Assembly: GCA_937926205.1 (NCBI GenBank)
Contig: CALEYL010000018.1
Location: 1-64,000 of the forward strand
DNA length: 64,000 nucleotides
Origin: an uncultured Saprospiraceae bacterium
GTDB lineage: Bacteria; Bacteroidota; Bacteroidia; Chitinophagales; Saprospiraceae
Reading direction: 5' to 3'
Shown: positions 1 to 8,951 of the stretch, in pieces
How the letters are laid out: each line of letters opens with the position of its first letter
How positions within the stretch are numbered: the first letter of the stretch is position 1
The notes under the pieces: model-generated
Database searches by the model: none
Seen by the model: only the letters and a program-made list of their open reading frames with translations
Told to the model about the DNA's origin: nothing
Program-made: the position numbers and the translations under genes

Positions 1-556
1 CAATGATTTAGCAATTGGCTTTGCGGCCTTTGCGGGAAAAGCTTCCCATAAGTTGACAGTTGGCAGTTCTTCAGTTGGCAGGAGGAGTGTGCTTCGGATA
101 AACCAATGATTTAGCAATTGGCTTTGCGGCCTTTGCGGGAAAAGCTTCCCATAAGTTGACAGTTGGCAGTTCTTCAGTTGGCAGGAGGAGTGTGCTTTGG
201 ATAAACCAATGATTTAGCAATTGGCTTTGCGGCCTTTGCGGGAAAAGCTTCCCATAAGTTGGCAGTTGGCAGTTCTTCAGTTGGCAGGAGGAGTGTGCTT
301 CGGATAAACCAATGATTTGGCGAATGGCTTTGCTGCCTTTGCGGGAAAAGCTTCCCATAAGTTGGCAGTTGGCAGTTCTTCAGTTGGCAGGAGGAGTGTG
401 CTTTGGATAAACCAATGATTTAGCAATTGGCTTTGCGGCCTTTGCGGGAAAAGCTTCCCATAAGTTGGCAGTTGGCAGTTCTTCAGTTGGCAGGAGGAGT
501 GTGCTTCGGATAAACCAATGATTTAGCAATTGGCTTTGCGGCCTTGGCGGGAAAAA
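1..556. repeat. Tandem array of a 103-bp unit
   Basis: Five complete copies start at 1, 104, 207, 310 and 413, followed by a partial copy from 516 to about 556. The period is exactly 103 bp and copies differ by a few substitutions (for example ttgacagt against ttggcagt, and a more divergent fourth copy). The array begins at the window edge, so more copies may lie to the left. Each unit contains cagttggcag-type motifs, and the reverse complement (ctgccaactgccaact) occurs just after the array near 585-601, so a hairpin could form with the last unit. No spacers and no conserved reading frame were seen. It lies downstream of the HlyD-type gene. Confidence 0.95.
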
Positions 557-618
557 CGATGTCTATTGAAAAGCAGCCAGCTCCTGCCAACTGCCAACTA
601 AAAAACTGCCTACTGAAT

Positions 619-1911
619 TTACGACAATTTCCGCTTCAGATTTTCAAAAATCCACTCGATAAAGCGCTTTTCTTCGGTGATGATTTCTGCTTTTCCAAGC
701 ATTTCCTGAACAGGTTCCAGAAGCAGGCCTGTACTGGTTTTCAGACCTTTTGGAAATTCGACGACGATGGGGATTTTGCCATTGCTGGCGACTTTGCCTT
801 TGGAAGCAACGATGCCGCTCACTGCGCCAAATTCAGGGAAAGGGTAGCTGTTGAATTTTACAATCACTTTTTGTCCAACCTGAACTTTACCCGAGCCGTC
901 AAAATCGAGGGCAATCCGGCCGATGATGTCTTTGGTATTGACCGGGTAGACGGACATCAGCTCTTTTTCCCGGCTCACATATTGGCCTGCCCCGATGTTT
1001 TCGTCCATGAAAACCACAATGCCATCCAGTGGTGCAATGAGCAGGTATTTCTTTTTCCACTCTTCAATCTTCCCCTGCAGGCGATTAAAACTCTCTTTCA
1101 GATCGTTGGAAGCATTGGATTGCCCTACCTGTGAGCCACGTTGCACGCCATTGATTTCGTCGCGCATGATCTCGATCTCGAATTGTTTGTTTCGGATGGA
1201 TGATTCCATCGACTGAACATCCCGCTCTACCCGCGACAGGGAAGCCTGAACATCCCGTACTTGATCGAGTGTGGCCATTTTCCCGCTGAACAGGTTTTGG
1301 ACGCGTTCGTAGCGCTCCTGAGTAATGGCCAGTTCTTTTTCCAGACTGGTTTTCTGCTTTTTATCGCCTTCAATGAGGGCTCGTGTTTTTTCTATGCGCC
1401 GCCGCAATTGGCTGACACTCTGATTGTCGTAACGACCAGTAGCTTCTGACCGCAGGGCTTCCTGCTTTTTTACAAAATCAAACAGGGCCTCCTGGAGGCT
1501 TTCATCCAAAATGAGGTCGCCCGGTAGCTGCAGGGCAGAAAGGGAAGCGTCATCCAACTTTTTTAGCTGGATCAGCATGGTTTCCAGTGTTTGGACATCT
1601 TCATGCTTGGCGCTGTTGCGCAAGACCAACAGCGACTGGTCTTTGGCGACGGTATCTTCGTTGACGACCAAAACCTCTTCAATGAAACCGGGTTGTTCGG
1701 CCACCAGCTTTCTGGGCGGTTCGGCGGTAGTCACCCGAATGTCGCCGTCAATGGTATCGGGATATTTCAATAGGTAACCTGTCCAGCCCAACACGACGAA
1801 AGCAACCAGGGCCAGCGTTGAACCCCAGCGGGTTAGCCATCCCGGCGGTGTGCCCAGAATTTCCTGAACTTCTTCGCTCCGGATGCTGATATCTTCTTGT
1901 GCGCTTGTCAT
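619..1911 (-). CDS. HlyD-family membrane fusion protein of a peptide/bacteriocin exporter
   Basis: This is a 430-residue periplasmic adaptor. A short cytoplasmic N-terminus is followed by one membrane segment at about residues 30-48, a biotinyl-lipoyl-like half (IDGDIRV...GFIEEVLVVNEDTV), a long coiled-coil hairpin at about 110-285 (rich in E, K, Q, L), the second lipoyl half (LIAPLDGIVVFMDENIGAGQ) and a beta-barrel. Such adaptors link an inner-membrane ABC exporter to an outer-membrane channel. It is 13 bp downstream of the C39-peptidase ABC transporter on the same strand, so the two form an operon. No TolC-like gene is in view. The start is the ATG at 1911. Confidence 0.92.
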   Translation of the reverse strand: MTSAQEDISIRSEEVQEILGTPPGWLTRWGSTLALVAFVVLGWTGYLLKYPDTIDGDIRVTTAEPPRKLVAEQPGFIEEVLVVNEDTVAKDQSLLVLRNSAKHEDVQTLETMLIQLKKLDDASLSALQLPGDLILDESLQEALFDFVKKQEALRSEATGRYDNQSVSQLRRRIEKTRALIEGDKKQKTSLEKELAITQERYERVQNLFSGKMATLDQVRDVQASLSRVERDVQSMESSIRNKQFEIEIMRDEINGVQRGSQVGQSNASNDLKESFNRLQGKIEEWKKKYLLIAPLDGIVVFMDENIGAGQYVSREKELMSVYPVNTKDIIGRIALDFDGSGKVQVGQKVIVKFNSYPFPEFGAVSGIVASKGKVASNGKIPIVVEFPKGLKTSTGLLLEPVQEMLGKAEIITEEKRFIEWIFENLKRKLS

Positions 1912-1924
1912 ATATGTTTGGTTT

Positions 1925-4168
1925 TCAGGCCCCTAATTCGAGTTGGTTGCGCACTAACTGATAATAGGCGCCTCTGACATAGGTTAGTTCTTCGTGTGTT
2001 CCGCGTTCAACAACTTCGCCGCCTTCGACAACGATGATGTTGTCGGCATTCATAACCGTGCTTAGGCGGTGCGCCACCAGAATGACTGTTTTGTTCCGGA
2101 AAAAATCGTGGAGGTTTTCCATCACAACCATTTCATTGAAAGCATCCAGCGCGGCGGTAGCTTCATCGAAAAAGATAAATTCAGGGTCTTTGTAAATGGC
2201 CCGGGCAATCAGCAAACGTTGTTTCTGCCCCTGGCTCAGTCCCATACCTTCCGAACCAATCCGGGTATTGTAGCCCATAGGGAGTGCTTCTATAAAGGAC
2301 TGGATGTTGGCAATTTTTACGGATTTCAGCAATTTTTGGACATTCACGGATTCGTCACCCAAAGCAATGTTTCGTGCAATAGTATCATTAAAAACATACC
2401 CTTCCTGCATGACAATGCCACACTTGCTGCGCCAGAGTCTGTTGTGAATGTTGCTGAGGTTGATGTCGCCGAGATAAACAGTGCCTTCTGTTGGTTTGTA
2501 AAAGCCGAGCAGGAGTTTGAGGATGGTCGATTTTCCACTGCCGCTTGAACCAACAATGGCCGTTATTTTTCCTTTAGGAATTTCCAGGTCTATGTTTTTC
2601 AGTACCACCGGCGAGTGCGGGCCGTTGTATTGGAAGCTCACATCGTCCATCACCAGGCTTGCCGTTTCAGGCAGCATGGTGATCTTGTTGGTAATGTCTT
2701 CTTCGTCGTCTTTTGCATGAATTTCGCTCATGCGTTCGAGGCTGATTTTGGCCTCCTGAAGCGACCGCATGAAATCGATAAATTGCACGACGGCTGCATT
2801 CAGCTGGCCAATGATGTATTGGATGGCCACGAGCATACCCAGCGACATTTGCCCATGTACGACGTAAGTTGCTGCAAAAAAGATGATGAGCAGGTTTTTT
2901 GCCTCATTGATGAATATGGAACCAGAGCGCTGCAACTGATCAACACTCAACGATTTGAGGCTAATTCGGAAGAGCTTGGACTGGGTGCGTTCCCAGGACC
3001 AGCGTTTTTGTTTTTCCGCATTGTACATCTTGATTTCCTGCATGCCGTTGATCAACTCAAACAGGTTGGTTTGGTGTTCAGCTGCTCCGGCAAACCGCTT
3101 GTATTCCAGCTCCCTGCGCCTGGCCTGGAAGAACAATACCCAGGCAAAATTGATGACAGATCCCGCTAAGAAAACAGTAAATATGGAGGTGTCCCAGGCG
3201 AGCAGTACGAGGCAAAAAATGATGAAATTGAAAAAAGAAAAGAAAGACATCAGCGTGGTAGTCGTCAGGAAACGCTGAATCCTTTCATTATCGGCGATGC
3301 GTTGCATGAGATCGCCGGAAAGTTTGGCATCGAAAAAGCTGATGGGCAGTTTCGTCAGCTTAATTAAAAAGTCGGAAATCAGGCTGATGTTTACCCGTGC
3401 GCCAACGTGGAGTAAAATCCAGCTACGGAAAAATTCAACCCCCATGTGGGTCGTGAACAATACCAGTTGTGCGATAATAATAAGGGCTATAAAACCGGGT
3501 TGCACTTTATTAATCCCGACATCAATCAATGCTTTGATGAGGAAAGGAAAAATAAATTGCAGGAAGACGCCCAAAATCAACCCCACCAGGAGTTGAAGCA
3601 AAAGCGCCTGGTATTTTTTAAAATAAGAAAGGACGTAGCCCAGGCTGGATTTGTCCGTTTTTTCGTTATCGTGTTTGAAAAATTCCGGCGTCGTTTCCAA
3701 AAGCAGAAGAACGCCGAGCTTTTCATCCTCGTCATCGCTGGGTTCTGCCCAGCTTTCTTCAAAAGCTTCTTTGGTCAGTTTGAATTTTCCGGCCGCAGGG
3801 TCAGCAATCCAGACATGCGTTTTGGTAGCTTTGTAAACAACGACGAAATGCCCTTCATTCCAGTGGGCAATGCAAGGCAGGGGAATGTCTTCCGAAAGCC
3901 GATCAAAAGTCGTTTTGATGGCGAGAGATTGCATGCCGATGTGTTCGGCTGCATCGCTGATGCCCAGAAGGGAAACGCCATGCTTGTCAATATAAGTCAG
4001 TTCGCGCAGGTAGTCCAGGGAATAGTAACGCCCGAAATGCCTGGCGATCATACGCAGGCAGGTAGCGCCACAATCCATGGCTTCCAACTGCTGATAAAAA
4101 GGAAATCCTCCTGGAACTGACATAATTTTACTGCTGTCTTTGTAATGCGGAAAACGAATGTTGCGCAT
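1925..4168 (-). CDS. C39 peptidase-containing ABC exporter (bacteriocin/peptide type)
   Basis: At 747 residues this has the full PCAT layout. An N-terminal C39 cysteine protease carries Gln27, Cys33 (MDCGATC), His107 and Asp123, so all expected catalytic residues are present. A six-helix ABC membrane domain follows at about 180-460. The ATPase has Walker A GSSGSGKST, signature LSQGQKQ and Walker B FIFFDEATAALD. Family members cleave double-glycine leader peptides and export the product. The HlyD adaptor follows in the same operon. No obvious double-glycine precursor lies beside it, so the substrate is unknown and may be encoded elsewhere. The first ATG (4168) was kept; Met16 is an alternative. 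Confidence 0.95.
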   Translation of the reverse strand: MRNIRFPHYKDSSKIMSVPGGFPFYQQLEAMDCGATCLRMIARHFGRYYSLDYLRELTYIDKHGVSLLGISDAAEHIGMQSLAIKTTFDRLSEDIPLPCIAHWNEGHFVVVYKATKTHVWIADPAAGKFKLTKEAFEESWAEPSDDEDEKLGVLLLLETTPEFFKHDNEKTDKSSLGYVLSYFKKYQALLLQLLVGLILGVFLQFIFPFLIKALIDVGINKVQPGFIALIIIAQLVLFTTHMGVEFFRSWILLHVGARVNISLISDFLIKLTKLPISFFDAKLSGDLMQRIADNERIQRFLTTTTLMSFFSFFNFIIFCLVLLAWDTSIFTVFLAGSVINFAWVLFFQARRRELEYKRFAGAAEHQTNLFELINGMQEIKMYNAEKQKRWSWERTQSKLFRISLKSLSVDQLQRSGSIFINEAKNLLIIFFAATYVVHGQMSLGMLVAIQYIIGQLNAAVVQFIDFMRSLQEAKISLERMSEIHAKDDEEDITNKITMLPETASLVMDDVSFQYNGPHSPVVLKNIDLEIPKGKITAIVGSSGSGKSTILKLLLGFYKPTEGTVYLGDINLSNIHNRLWRSKCGIVMQEGYVFNDTIARNIALGDESVNVQKLLKSVKIANIQSFIEALPMGYNTRIGSEGMGLSQGQKQRLLIARAIYKDPEFIFFDEATAALDAFNEMVVMENLHDFFRNKTVILVAHRLSTVMNADNIIVVEGGEVVERGTHEELTYVRGAYYQLVRNQLELGA

Positions 4169-4330
4169 TACTCAATACAAAAATAAGCATGAAAGTTAAG
4201 GCTTTACGCATCTTTGTTACGCTATTTCAAAAAAAAGTAACCAAAATAGGGTAGCGCAGGAAGTTCAGGAGTTGTTGAGCTGCCAAAAAAATGCTATTTT
4301 TCGCCGCCTGTAGAATGAGGTCCAAACGCA

Positions 4331-5284
4331 ATGCACAACAATTTTATCTCCGTCGTCAGTGTACTCAACAGCCGGGCACAATTGCCTGATCTGCCTGAAT
4401 TTCTCCAAAATGTTCATCATCTGCTGAGTCAGCAATTCTCTGATTATGAGATAATTCTGATTAATAATGCGCTTGAAATGTCGCCGGATGTGAAAATTGA
4501 ACCGCTGAATCCCGATTTAAAAAGGCATGTACACCTGATCAATTTATCCCGACAGACCAATAAAAATCATGCAGTATTGGCAGGGCTCGACCGCTCTAAT
4601 GGCGACTATACGGTCATTCTGGAAACAGAATTTTATAAAATGCCCGAAGTCATCACCCAAATGTTTGAAAAAACGCAATTGGGCTTTGATATTGTTTACC
4701 TGAGGGCAAAAACGAGGAAGGTTAGACTGCGGTTTCGCCTGATGATAAAGGTCTTCTATTATATCCTGAAGCGTTATTCTGCCCTGAGCATTGACGATAA
4801 AGCCCACAATACGCGCATCATTTCCCGCCGGGCTTTGAATTCGTTGCTTCGTCTGCGTGAGAACCTGCGGTTTATGAAGCCCATTTATGCCATTGTGGGC
4901 TACCAAACCGCGCATGTGGATACCGACATTCCTTTGGTGGAAGACGGAGCGGAAGGATTTGCAGAACGTTTCAGAACTTCCCTGATGGCAATTACTTCTT
5001 ACACCACGTTTTTAAGAACCCTGTTGCTCTGGATTTTCATCTTTTCTTTTGTTTTCCTGATCGGTGTAGTAGTGAACGCCCTGAAAGTAAAATTTTCAGG
5101 CATGGATATCTTTGGAACGCACAGCCAGGCATCTTCAGGCTGGACTTTTTTGGTGGTGCTGATTTCTGTTTTTTTCGCCATCACCTGCCTCAACCTCTAC
5201 ATCATGTCGATTTACCTGTCAAATATTTACAATGAAATTAAGCAGCGTCCGCTGTATATTATTGAATCAGTGAAGCGGTTTTAA
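4331..5284 (+). CDS. Family 2 glycosyltransferase, GtrB/DPM1-like, degenerate DXD
   Basis: This 317-residue protein has a GT-A fold N-terminus (VSVLNSRAQL, ...LINLSRQTNKNHAVLAGL...) and two C-terminal membrane helices at about 224-250 and 272-297. It ends in the NEIKQRPLYIIE signature typical of GtrB-like polyprenyl-phosphate glycosyltransferases. The position that normally holds the metal-binding DXD (DADLQDPPE in the family) reads ETEFYKMPE (Glu98-Thr-Glu100), so both aspartates are replaced by glutamates. It may be catalytically altered or a scaffold. It is transcribed divergently from the exporter operon across a 162-bp gap. Confidence 0.85.
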   Translation: MHNNFISVVSVLNSRAQLPDLPEFLQNVHHLLSQQFSDYEIILINNALEMSPDVKIEPLNPDLKRHVHLINLSRQTNKNHAVLAGLDRSNGDYTVILETEFYKMPEVITQMFEKTQLGFDIVYLRAKTRKVRLRFRLMIKVFYYILKRYSALSIDDKAHNTRIISRRALNSLLRLRENLRFMKPIYAIVGYQTAHVDTDIPLVEDGAEGFAERFRTSLMAITSYTTFLRTLLLWIFIFSFVFLIGVVVNALKVKFSGMDIFGTHSQASSGWTFLVVLISVFFAITCLNLYIMSIYLSNIYNEIKQRPLYIIESVKRF

Positions 5285-5369
5285 GGAAAAAGGATAAGGT
5301 TAAAGTGGAAAGGATAAAGGTTAAAGTGGGTACACTGCTATATTAAGCATTCCGTCCACCGTCTACCGT
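5285..5369. repeat. Short intergenic low-complexity repeats
   Basis: The gap between two convergent genes holds a repeated aaggataaaggttaaagtgg-like motif followed by about five copies of a CCGTC(T/C)AC hexamer-like motif (5351-5385, running into the end of the next gene). No terminator hairpin is evident. Confidence 0.6.
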
Positions 5370-6209
5370 CTACCGTCCACCGTCCACTACTTTCTCCACC
5401 CAATCCGCCATCACTTTCAAAACTGCGTCTTTTTCAGGCTCGTTGTGAATTTCGTGGTAAAGTCCATCCCAAAGTCGCCACGTAATGTTGCCTTTAACGC
5501 GTTTGGTAAAAGCTTCGCTCGCTTTGGGGTCGGTAATCTGGTCAGCTCCGCCATGCATGAGCAGCAGCGGAATGGGAAAATGGCCCGAGTAGGTATTCAA
5601 CCATGCAGCTGTTTCCAGCATGCCGGCTGCAGCAGCAGCACTGATGAAATCATGGACCAATGGATCTTTTTCGTAAGCTTCCACGACTGCTTTATTTCTG
5701 GAAAGATGTGCCGTTTTTAAGTTATTCCGCTGAATGAAGGCCGGAAAAAGCCAACGCATCACTTTTGCGATTGCCACCAGAATAGCAGGGGGCTGAAAAG
5801 CGAGTTGTATCCACGGTGCTGTAGAAATGACCCCGGAGATATTCGGATGCCGTTTCAGGGTGTAATCCAAAACCAAATTGCCGCCCATACTGTGTCCGTA
5901 TAAAATAAGGGGAACTCCCGGATGGTGGGTACGCGCTTCGCTTACCATATGCCCGATTTCATCTAGGAGCGTATTGACGTTTGGCGTATGCCCCCGTTTT
6001 CCGGTCGACTGACCGTGCCCCCGTCGGTCAAACACCAGCATGGCAATGCTTTTCTTTTGAAAATAGGCAGCAACGTGTTCGTATCGAAGGCAGTGTTCTC
6101 CAAGACCATGCACGAGAATGACAACCGCTTTTGGCGCCTGACACGGGAAGTTTTTTGCGAAAATGGTAATGCCGTCAGGCGTTGTCCAGTGGAATTCGGT
6201 AGCGGTCAT
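5370..6209 (-). CDS. Alpha/beta hydrolase, monoacylglycerol lipase/lysophospholipase type
   Basis: This 279-residue protein belongs to the serine hydrolase family that cleaves lysophospholipids and monoacylglycerols. The oxyanion region HGLGEH, the DRRGHGQSTG strand, the nucleophile elbow GHSMGG (Ser107), the acid in HGGADQITDP (Asp223) and the catalytic His in YHEIHNEPEK (His255) are all visible. There is no signal peptide, which suggests a cytoplasmic enzyme. It lies 5 bp downstream of the SPOR-like protein gene on the same strand and is probably co-transcribed. The actual substrate cannot be told from sequence. Confidence 0.92.
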   Translation of the reverse strand: MTATEFHWTTPDGITIFAKNFPCQAPKAVVILVHGLGEHCLRYEHVAAYFQKKSIAMLVFDRRGHGQSTGKRGHTPNVNTLLDEIGHMVSEARTHHPGVPLILYGHSMGGNLVLDYTLKRHPNISGVISTAPWIQLAFQPPAILVAIAKVMRWLFPAFIQRNNLKTAHLSRNKAVVEAYEKDPLVHDFISAAAAAGMLETAAWLNTYSGHFPIPLLLMHGGADQITDPKASEAFTKRVKGNITWRLWDGLYHEIHNEPEKDAVLKVMADWVEKVVDGGR

Positions 6210-6214
6210 ATTGG

Positions 6215-6805
6215 TTAAAATTTGCGTTTACCCATTTCATACTGGACAATGCGCAAGTCCGGGTAAAGCTTGGCAAGGTAAACATCAGTAAATTCTACTG
6301 CGGCTTCTTCCGTCGGAAAATCGCCAACGAGATAGGCATATACCCCTTCAGAAAGTTGTTCTGCTGCAATGCTGCCATGCCGGGTAAAGATGATGTGATC
6401 AGGAGGAAGCGGGGTTTCCGCAAGCAAAATCTGAACCCTGAAACCGGAATAATCTTCAGCTATCGCCGGAATTTCACGCTGACCGATCCGCGTAACATCC
6501 GCTTCGTAAAAAATGGGAATTTCCTGATCTTCTTCTTCCTCAAACAAACCCCGCGGACTCAAATCACTGTATTCCTTGGGAACAATACCATCTTTCCCCG
6601 CTTGCTGGGCCTTGCTTTTGAAATAAGGCCGGTCAAATTCCTCTACATTAGGACCGTACCATTCTTTCGGGATGGTATCTTGCACCGCTGCCCGGGTGTG
6701 CTCAAAAGTTGAAAAATTGCCTGCGGTGACTTTGGTTGAGAAGGCTGACAGAAAGATCATTGTGATCAACACAACAGATTCTTTAGCAAATGCTTTGGTG
6801 GCCAT
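6215..6805 (-). CDS. Exported protein with divergent SPOR-like C-terminus
   Basis: From the ATG at 6805 this is 196 residues; the two extra codons upstream would need a TTG start. The N-terminus resembles a signal sequence (ESVVLITMIFLSAFS). The last 75 residues (FRVQILLAETPLPP...AYLVGDFPTEEAAVEF...YPDLRIVQYEMG) follow the beta-alpha-beta pattern of peptidoglycan-binding SPOR domains, including the YLVGDF strand. I infer a periplasmic or envelope protein. An octamer matching the TAnnTTTG box (TACATTTG, minus strand, 6832-6839) lies 27 bp upstream, but I found no good -33 element. Confidence 0.7.
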   Translation of the reverse strand: MATKAFAKESVVLITMIFLSAFSTKVTAGNFSTFEHTRAAVQDTIPKEWYGPNVEEFDRPYFKSKAQQAGKDGIVPKEYSDLSPRGLFEEEEDQEIPIFYEADVTRIGQREIPAIAEDYSGFRVQILLAETPLPPDHIIFTRHGSIAAEQLSEGVYAYLVGDFPTEEAAVEFTDVYLAKLYPDLRIVQYEMGKRKF

Positions 6806-6860
6806 GATCAATTTGTTTTAATTCGCTGTCTCAAATGTAGATTAATACCCGTAAAAATAC

Positions 6861-7793
6861 ATGAGTTTACGTATTGTTTTCATGGGAACGCCCGACTTTG
6901 CCGTTCCGGCCCTCGATATTCTGGTTCGCCACGGTTATGTTATTGTTGGCGTCATCACTGCACCGGACAAACCCGGAGGCCGGGGAAAACACCTTTTGCA
7001 ATCCGCCGTAAAAAAATACGCGCTTGCACAAAATTTGCCTGTTTTGCAGCCCACAAACCTGAAATCACCGGATTTTTTGAACGAGCTCAAAAGCCTCCAT
7101 GCAGATTTGCAGGTCGTGGTGGCCTTCAGAATGCTCCCGGAAGTGGTTTGGTCGATGCCCGCTAAAGGAACGTTTAACCTGCATGCTTCATTGCTCCCGC
7201 AATACCGTGGCGCGGCGCCCATCAACTGGGCTGTCATCAACGGAGAACGGGAAACAGGCCTGACAACGTTTTTCTTAACAGCGGAAATTGATACCGGAGA
7301 TGTGCTGTTTCAGGAAAAAATTGCCATTGGAGAAAATGAAACTGCCGGCGAATTACACGATCGGATGATGATCATAGGGGCTGACCTGGTACTGAAAAGC
7401 GTTCAAACTATTGAATCAGGGAATTTTCAGCTGCTGCCGCAAAATGAGGCCCTGGCATCCAAAGCGCCAAAAATATTTCACGAAACCTGTGAAATCAATT
7501 TTAAGCAGCCTGCTGCCGCTGTCCACAATTTTATTCGCGGGCTAAGCCCATATCCGGCTGCCTGGACAACCCTGAAAGGCAAAAACATGAAAATTTTGCG
7601 AACCGTGGTAGTCAATGAACCGCACAAGGTGGAGCCCGGACTGCCTCCCGGCCAATTTATCATTGAGGGTAAAAGAAGGTTATGGATTGCAACGATGGAT
7701 GGATTCATCGACGTGTTGGAGATTCAGCCCGAAGGAGCCAAGCGCATGGATGCAGCCAGTTTTCTCAATGGATATCGTTCCTGGTTGAATTAA
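6861..7793 (+). CDS. fmt: Methionyl-tRNA formyltransferase
   Basis: This 310-residue enzyme formylates Met-tRNA(fMet) with 10-formyl-tetrahydrofolate before translation initiation. The N-terminal formyltransferase domain shows MGTPDFAVPAL, the core FNLHASLLPQYRGAAPI (catalytic Asn/His and the SLLP signature) and ETGLTTFFLTAEIDTGD. The C-terminal OB-like domain runs from about residue 205. Length matches the family. It is followed 15 bp later by a glycosyltransferase gene on the same strand, and deformylase is not in view. Confidence 0.97.
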   Translation: MSLRIVFMGTPDFAVPALDILVRHGYVIVGVITAPDKPGGRGKHLLQSAVKKYALAQNLPVLQPTNLKSPDFLNELKSLHADLQVVVAFRMLPEVVWSMPAKGTFNLHASLLPQYRGAAPINWAVINGERETGLTTFFLTAEIDTGDVLFQEKIAIGENETAGELHDRMMIIGADLVLKSVQTIESGNFQLLPQNEALASKAPKIFHETCEINFKQPAAAVHNFIRGLSPYPAAWTTLKGKNMKILRTVVVNEPHKVEPGLPPGQFIIEGKRRLWIATMDGFIDVLEIQPEGAKRMDAASFLNGYRSWLN

Positions 7794-7808
7794 TCTTGAA
7801 ATTCGGAA

Positions 7809-8951
7809 ATGAAAATCATCTTCTCCGTCACCAATGACCTTGTCTACGACCAACGCATGATACGCATTTGCAGCAGCCTTTCCCGGGCTGGTTACGACGT
7901 AGAGTTGGTGGGCAGACGGAGGAGGAATTCGCCCCCACTTTCCGGGATGCCCTACCGCCAAACGCGCCTTTTTTGTTTCTTTGAAAAAGGAAAACCATTC
8001 TACCTGGAATACAACCTGCGCCTGCTGTTGTATTTATGTTTTCGACGGTTTGATGCAATTTGCGCCATCGACCTGGATACCATTTTACCCTGCCTTTGGG
8101 CCAGCCGTCTGCATCGAAAACCTTGTGTCTACGATGCACACGAATATTTTACAGAAGTGCCCGAAGTGGTGCGACGTCCGAAAATCCGCCGCATCTGGGA
8201 AAAAGTGGCCAGCTATGCCATTCCGCGTATGAAAAGCTGTTACACGGTAGGCGACGGCCTTGCCGCACTGCTGTCGGAGCGCTACGGCATTCCTTTTGTT
8301 AGCATACGGAATGTACCGGAAGTTGTGCCGCTGAACACCAGTGTAGCTGCTAAACCGCCCGAACCCGCTTATTCCGATATGCCAAAAATCATCCTCTATC
8401 AGGGCGCATTGAACGAAGGCCGTGGTCTGGAAGCTGCCATCGAATCCATGCCATCGCTCAAAGGTGTGGAGCTATGGCTGGCCGGCGAAGGCGACCTCTC
8501 CGCCATGCTGCGTGAAAAAGTCAATCATCTGGGATTGTCGGAATGTGTTCGCTTCCTCGGGTTTGTGCTGCCTCGTGACCTGCCGGCGCTTACCGCAAAG
8601 GCATGGATCGGTTTGAATTTATTGGAAAACAAAGGTTTGAGCTATTATTACTCTTTGGCAAATAAAGCATTCGATTACATCCAGGCGGGCCTGCCATCCA
8701 TCCAGATGGATTTTCCGGAATACCGGCATTTGAATGAAGCCTGGCAAGTATTTGAATTGCTTGGCGACCTGGAAAAAGAGAGCCTTCAAAAGGCAATTCT
8801 TCATTTGCTGGAAGACAAGGCACATCACCGGAAATTGCAGGAAAATTGCCGCATTGCTGCTGCAACATTAAACTGGGGGCAGGAAGAACAAAAACTGCTG
8901 GATGTTTATCGCGTCCTCTTTTCCTCCCACAGCAGCAGGGCTAATTTGTAA
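7809..8951 (+). CDS. Group 1/GT4-type glycosyltransferase
   Basis: This 380-residue protein has a GT-B fold. The N-terminal domain starts MKIIFSVTNDLVYDQRM and contains CVYDAHEYFTEVPE. The C-terminal donor domain has LYQGALNEGRGLEAAIESM and GLPSIQMDFPEYRHL. It probably transfers a sugar in surface polysaccharide or glycan synthesis; donor and acceptor are unknown. Its last 46 bp overlap the 3' end of the convergent family 2 glycosyltransferase on the other strand. Confidence 0.88.
   Translation: MKIIFSVTNDLVYDQRMIRICSSLSRAGYDVELVGRRRRNSPPLSGMPYRQTRLFCFFEKGKPFYLEYNLRLLLYLCFRRFDAICAIDLDTILPCLWASRLHRKPCVYDAHEYFTEVPEVVRRPKIRRIWEKVASYAIPRMKSCYTVGDGLAALLSERYGIPFVSIRNVPEVVPLNTSVAAKPPEPAYSDMPKIILYQGALNEGRGLEAAIESMPSLKGVELWLAGEGDLSAMLREKVNHLGLSECVRFLGFVLPRDLPALTAKAWIGLNLLENKGLSYYYSLANKAFDYIQAGLPSIQMDFPEYRHLNEAWQVFELLGDLEKESLQKAILHLLEDKAHHRKLQENCRIAAATLNWGQEEQKLLDVYRVLFSSHSSRANL

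Noticed and set aside
1..556. Possible CRISPR array
   Set aside because: Units are contiguous 103-bp copies with no unique spacers, and no cas genes are present.
544..1134. 196-residue plus-strand ORF opposite the HlyD-type gene
   Set aside because: It is the antisense shadow of a clear adaptor gene and has no family resemblance.
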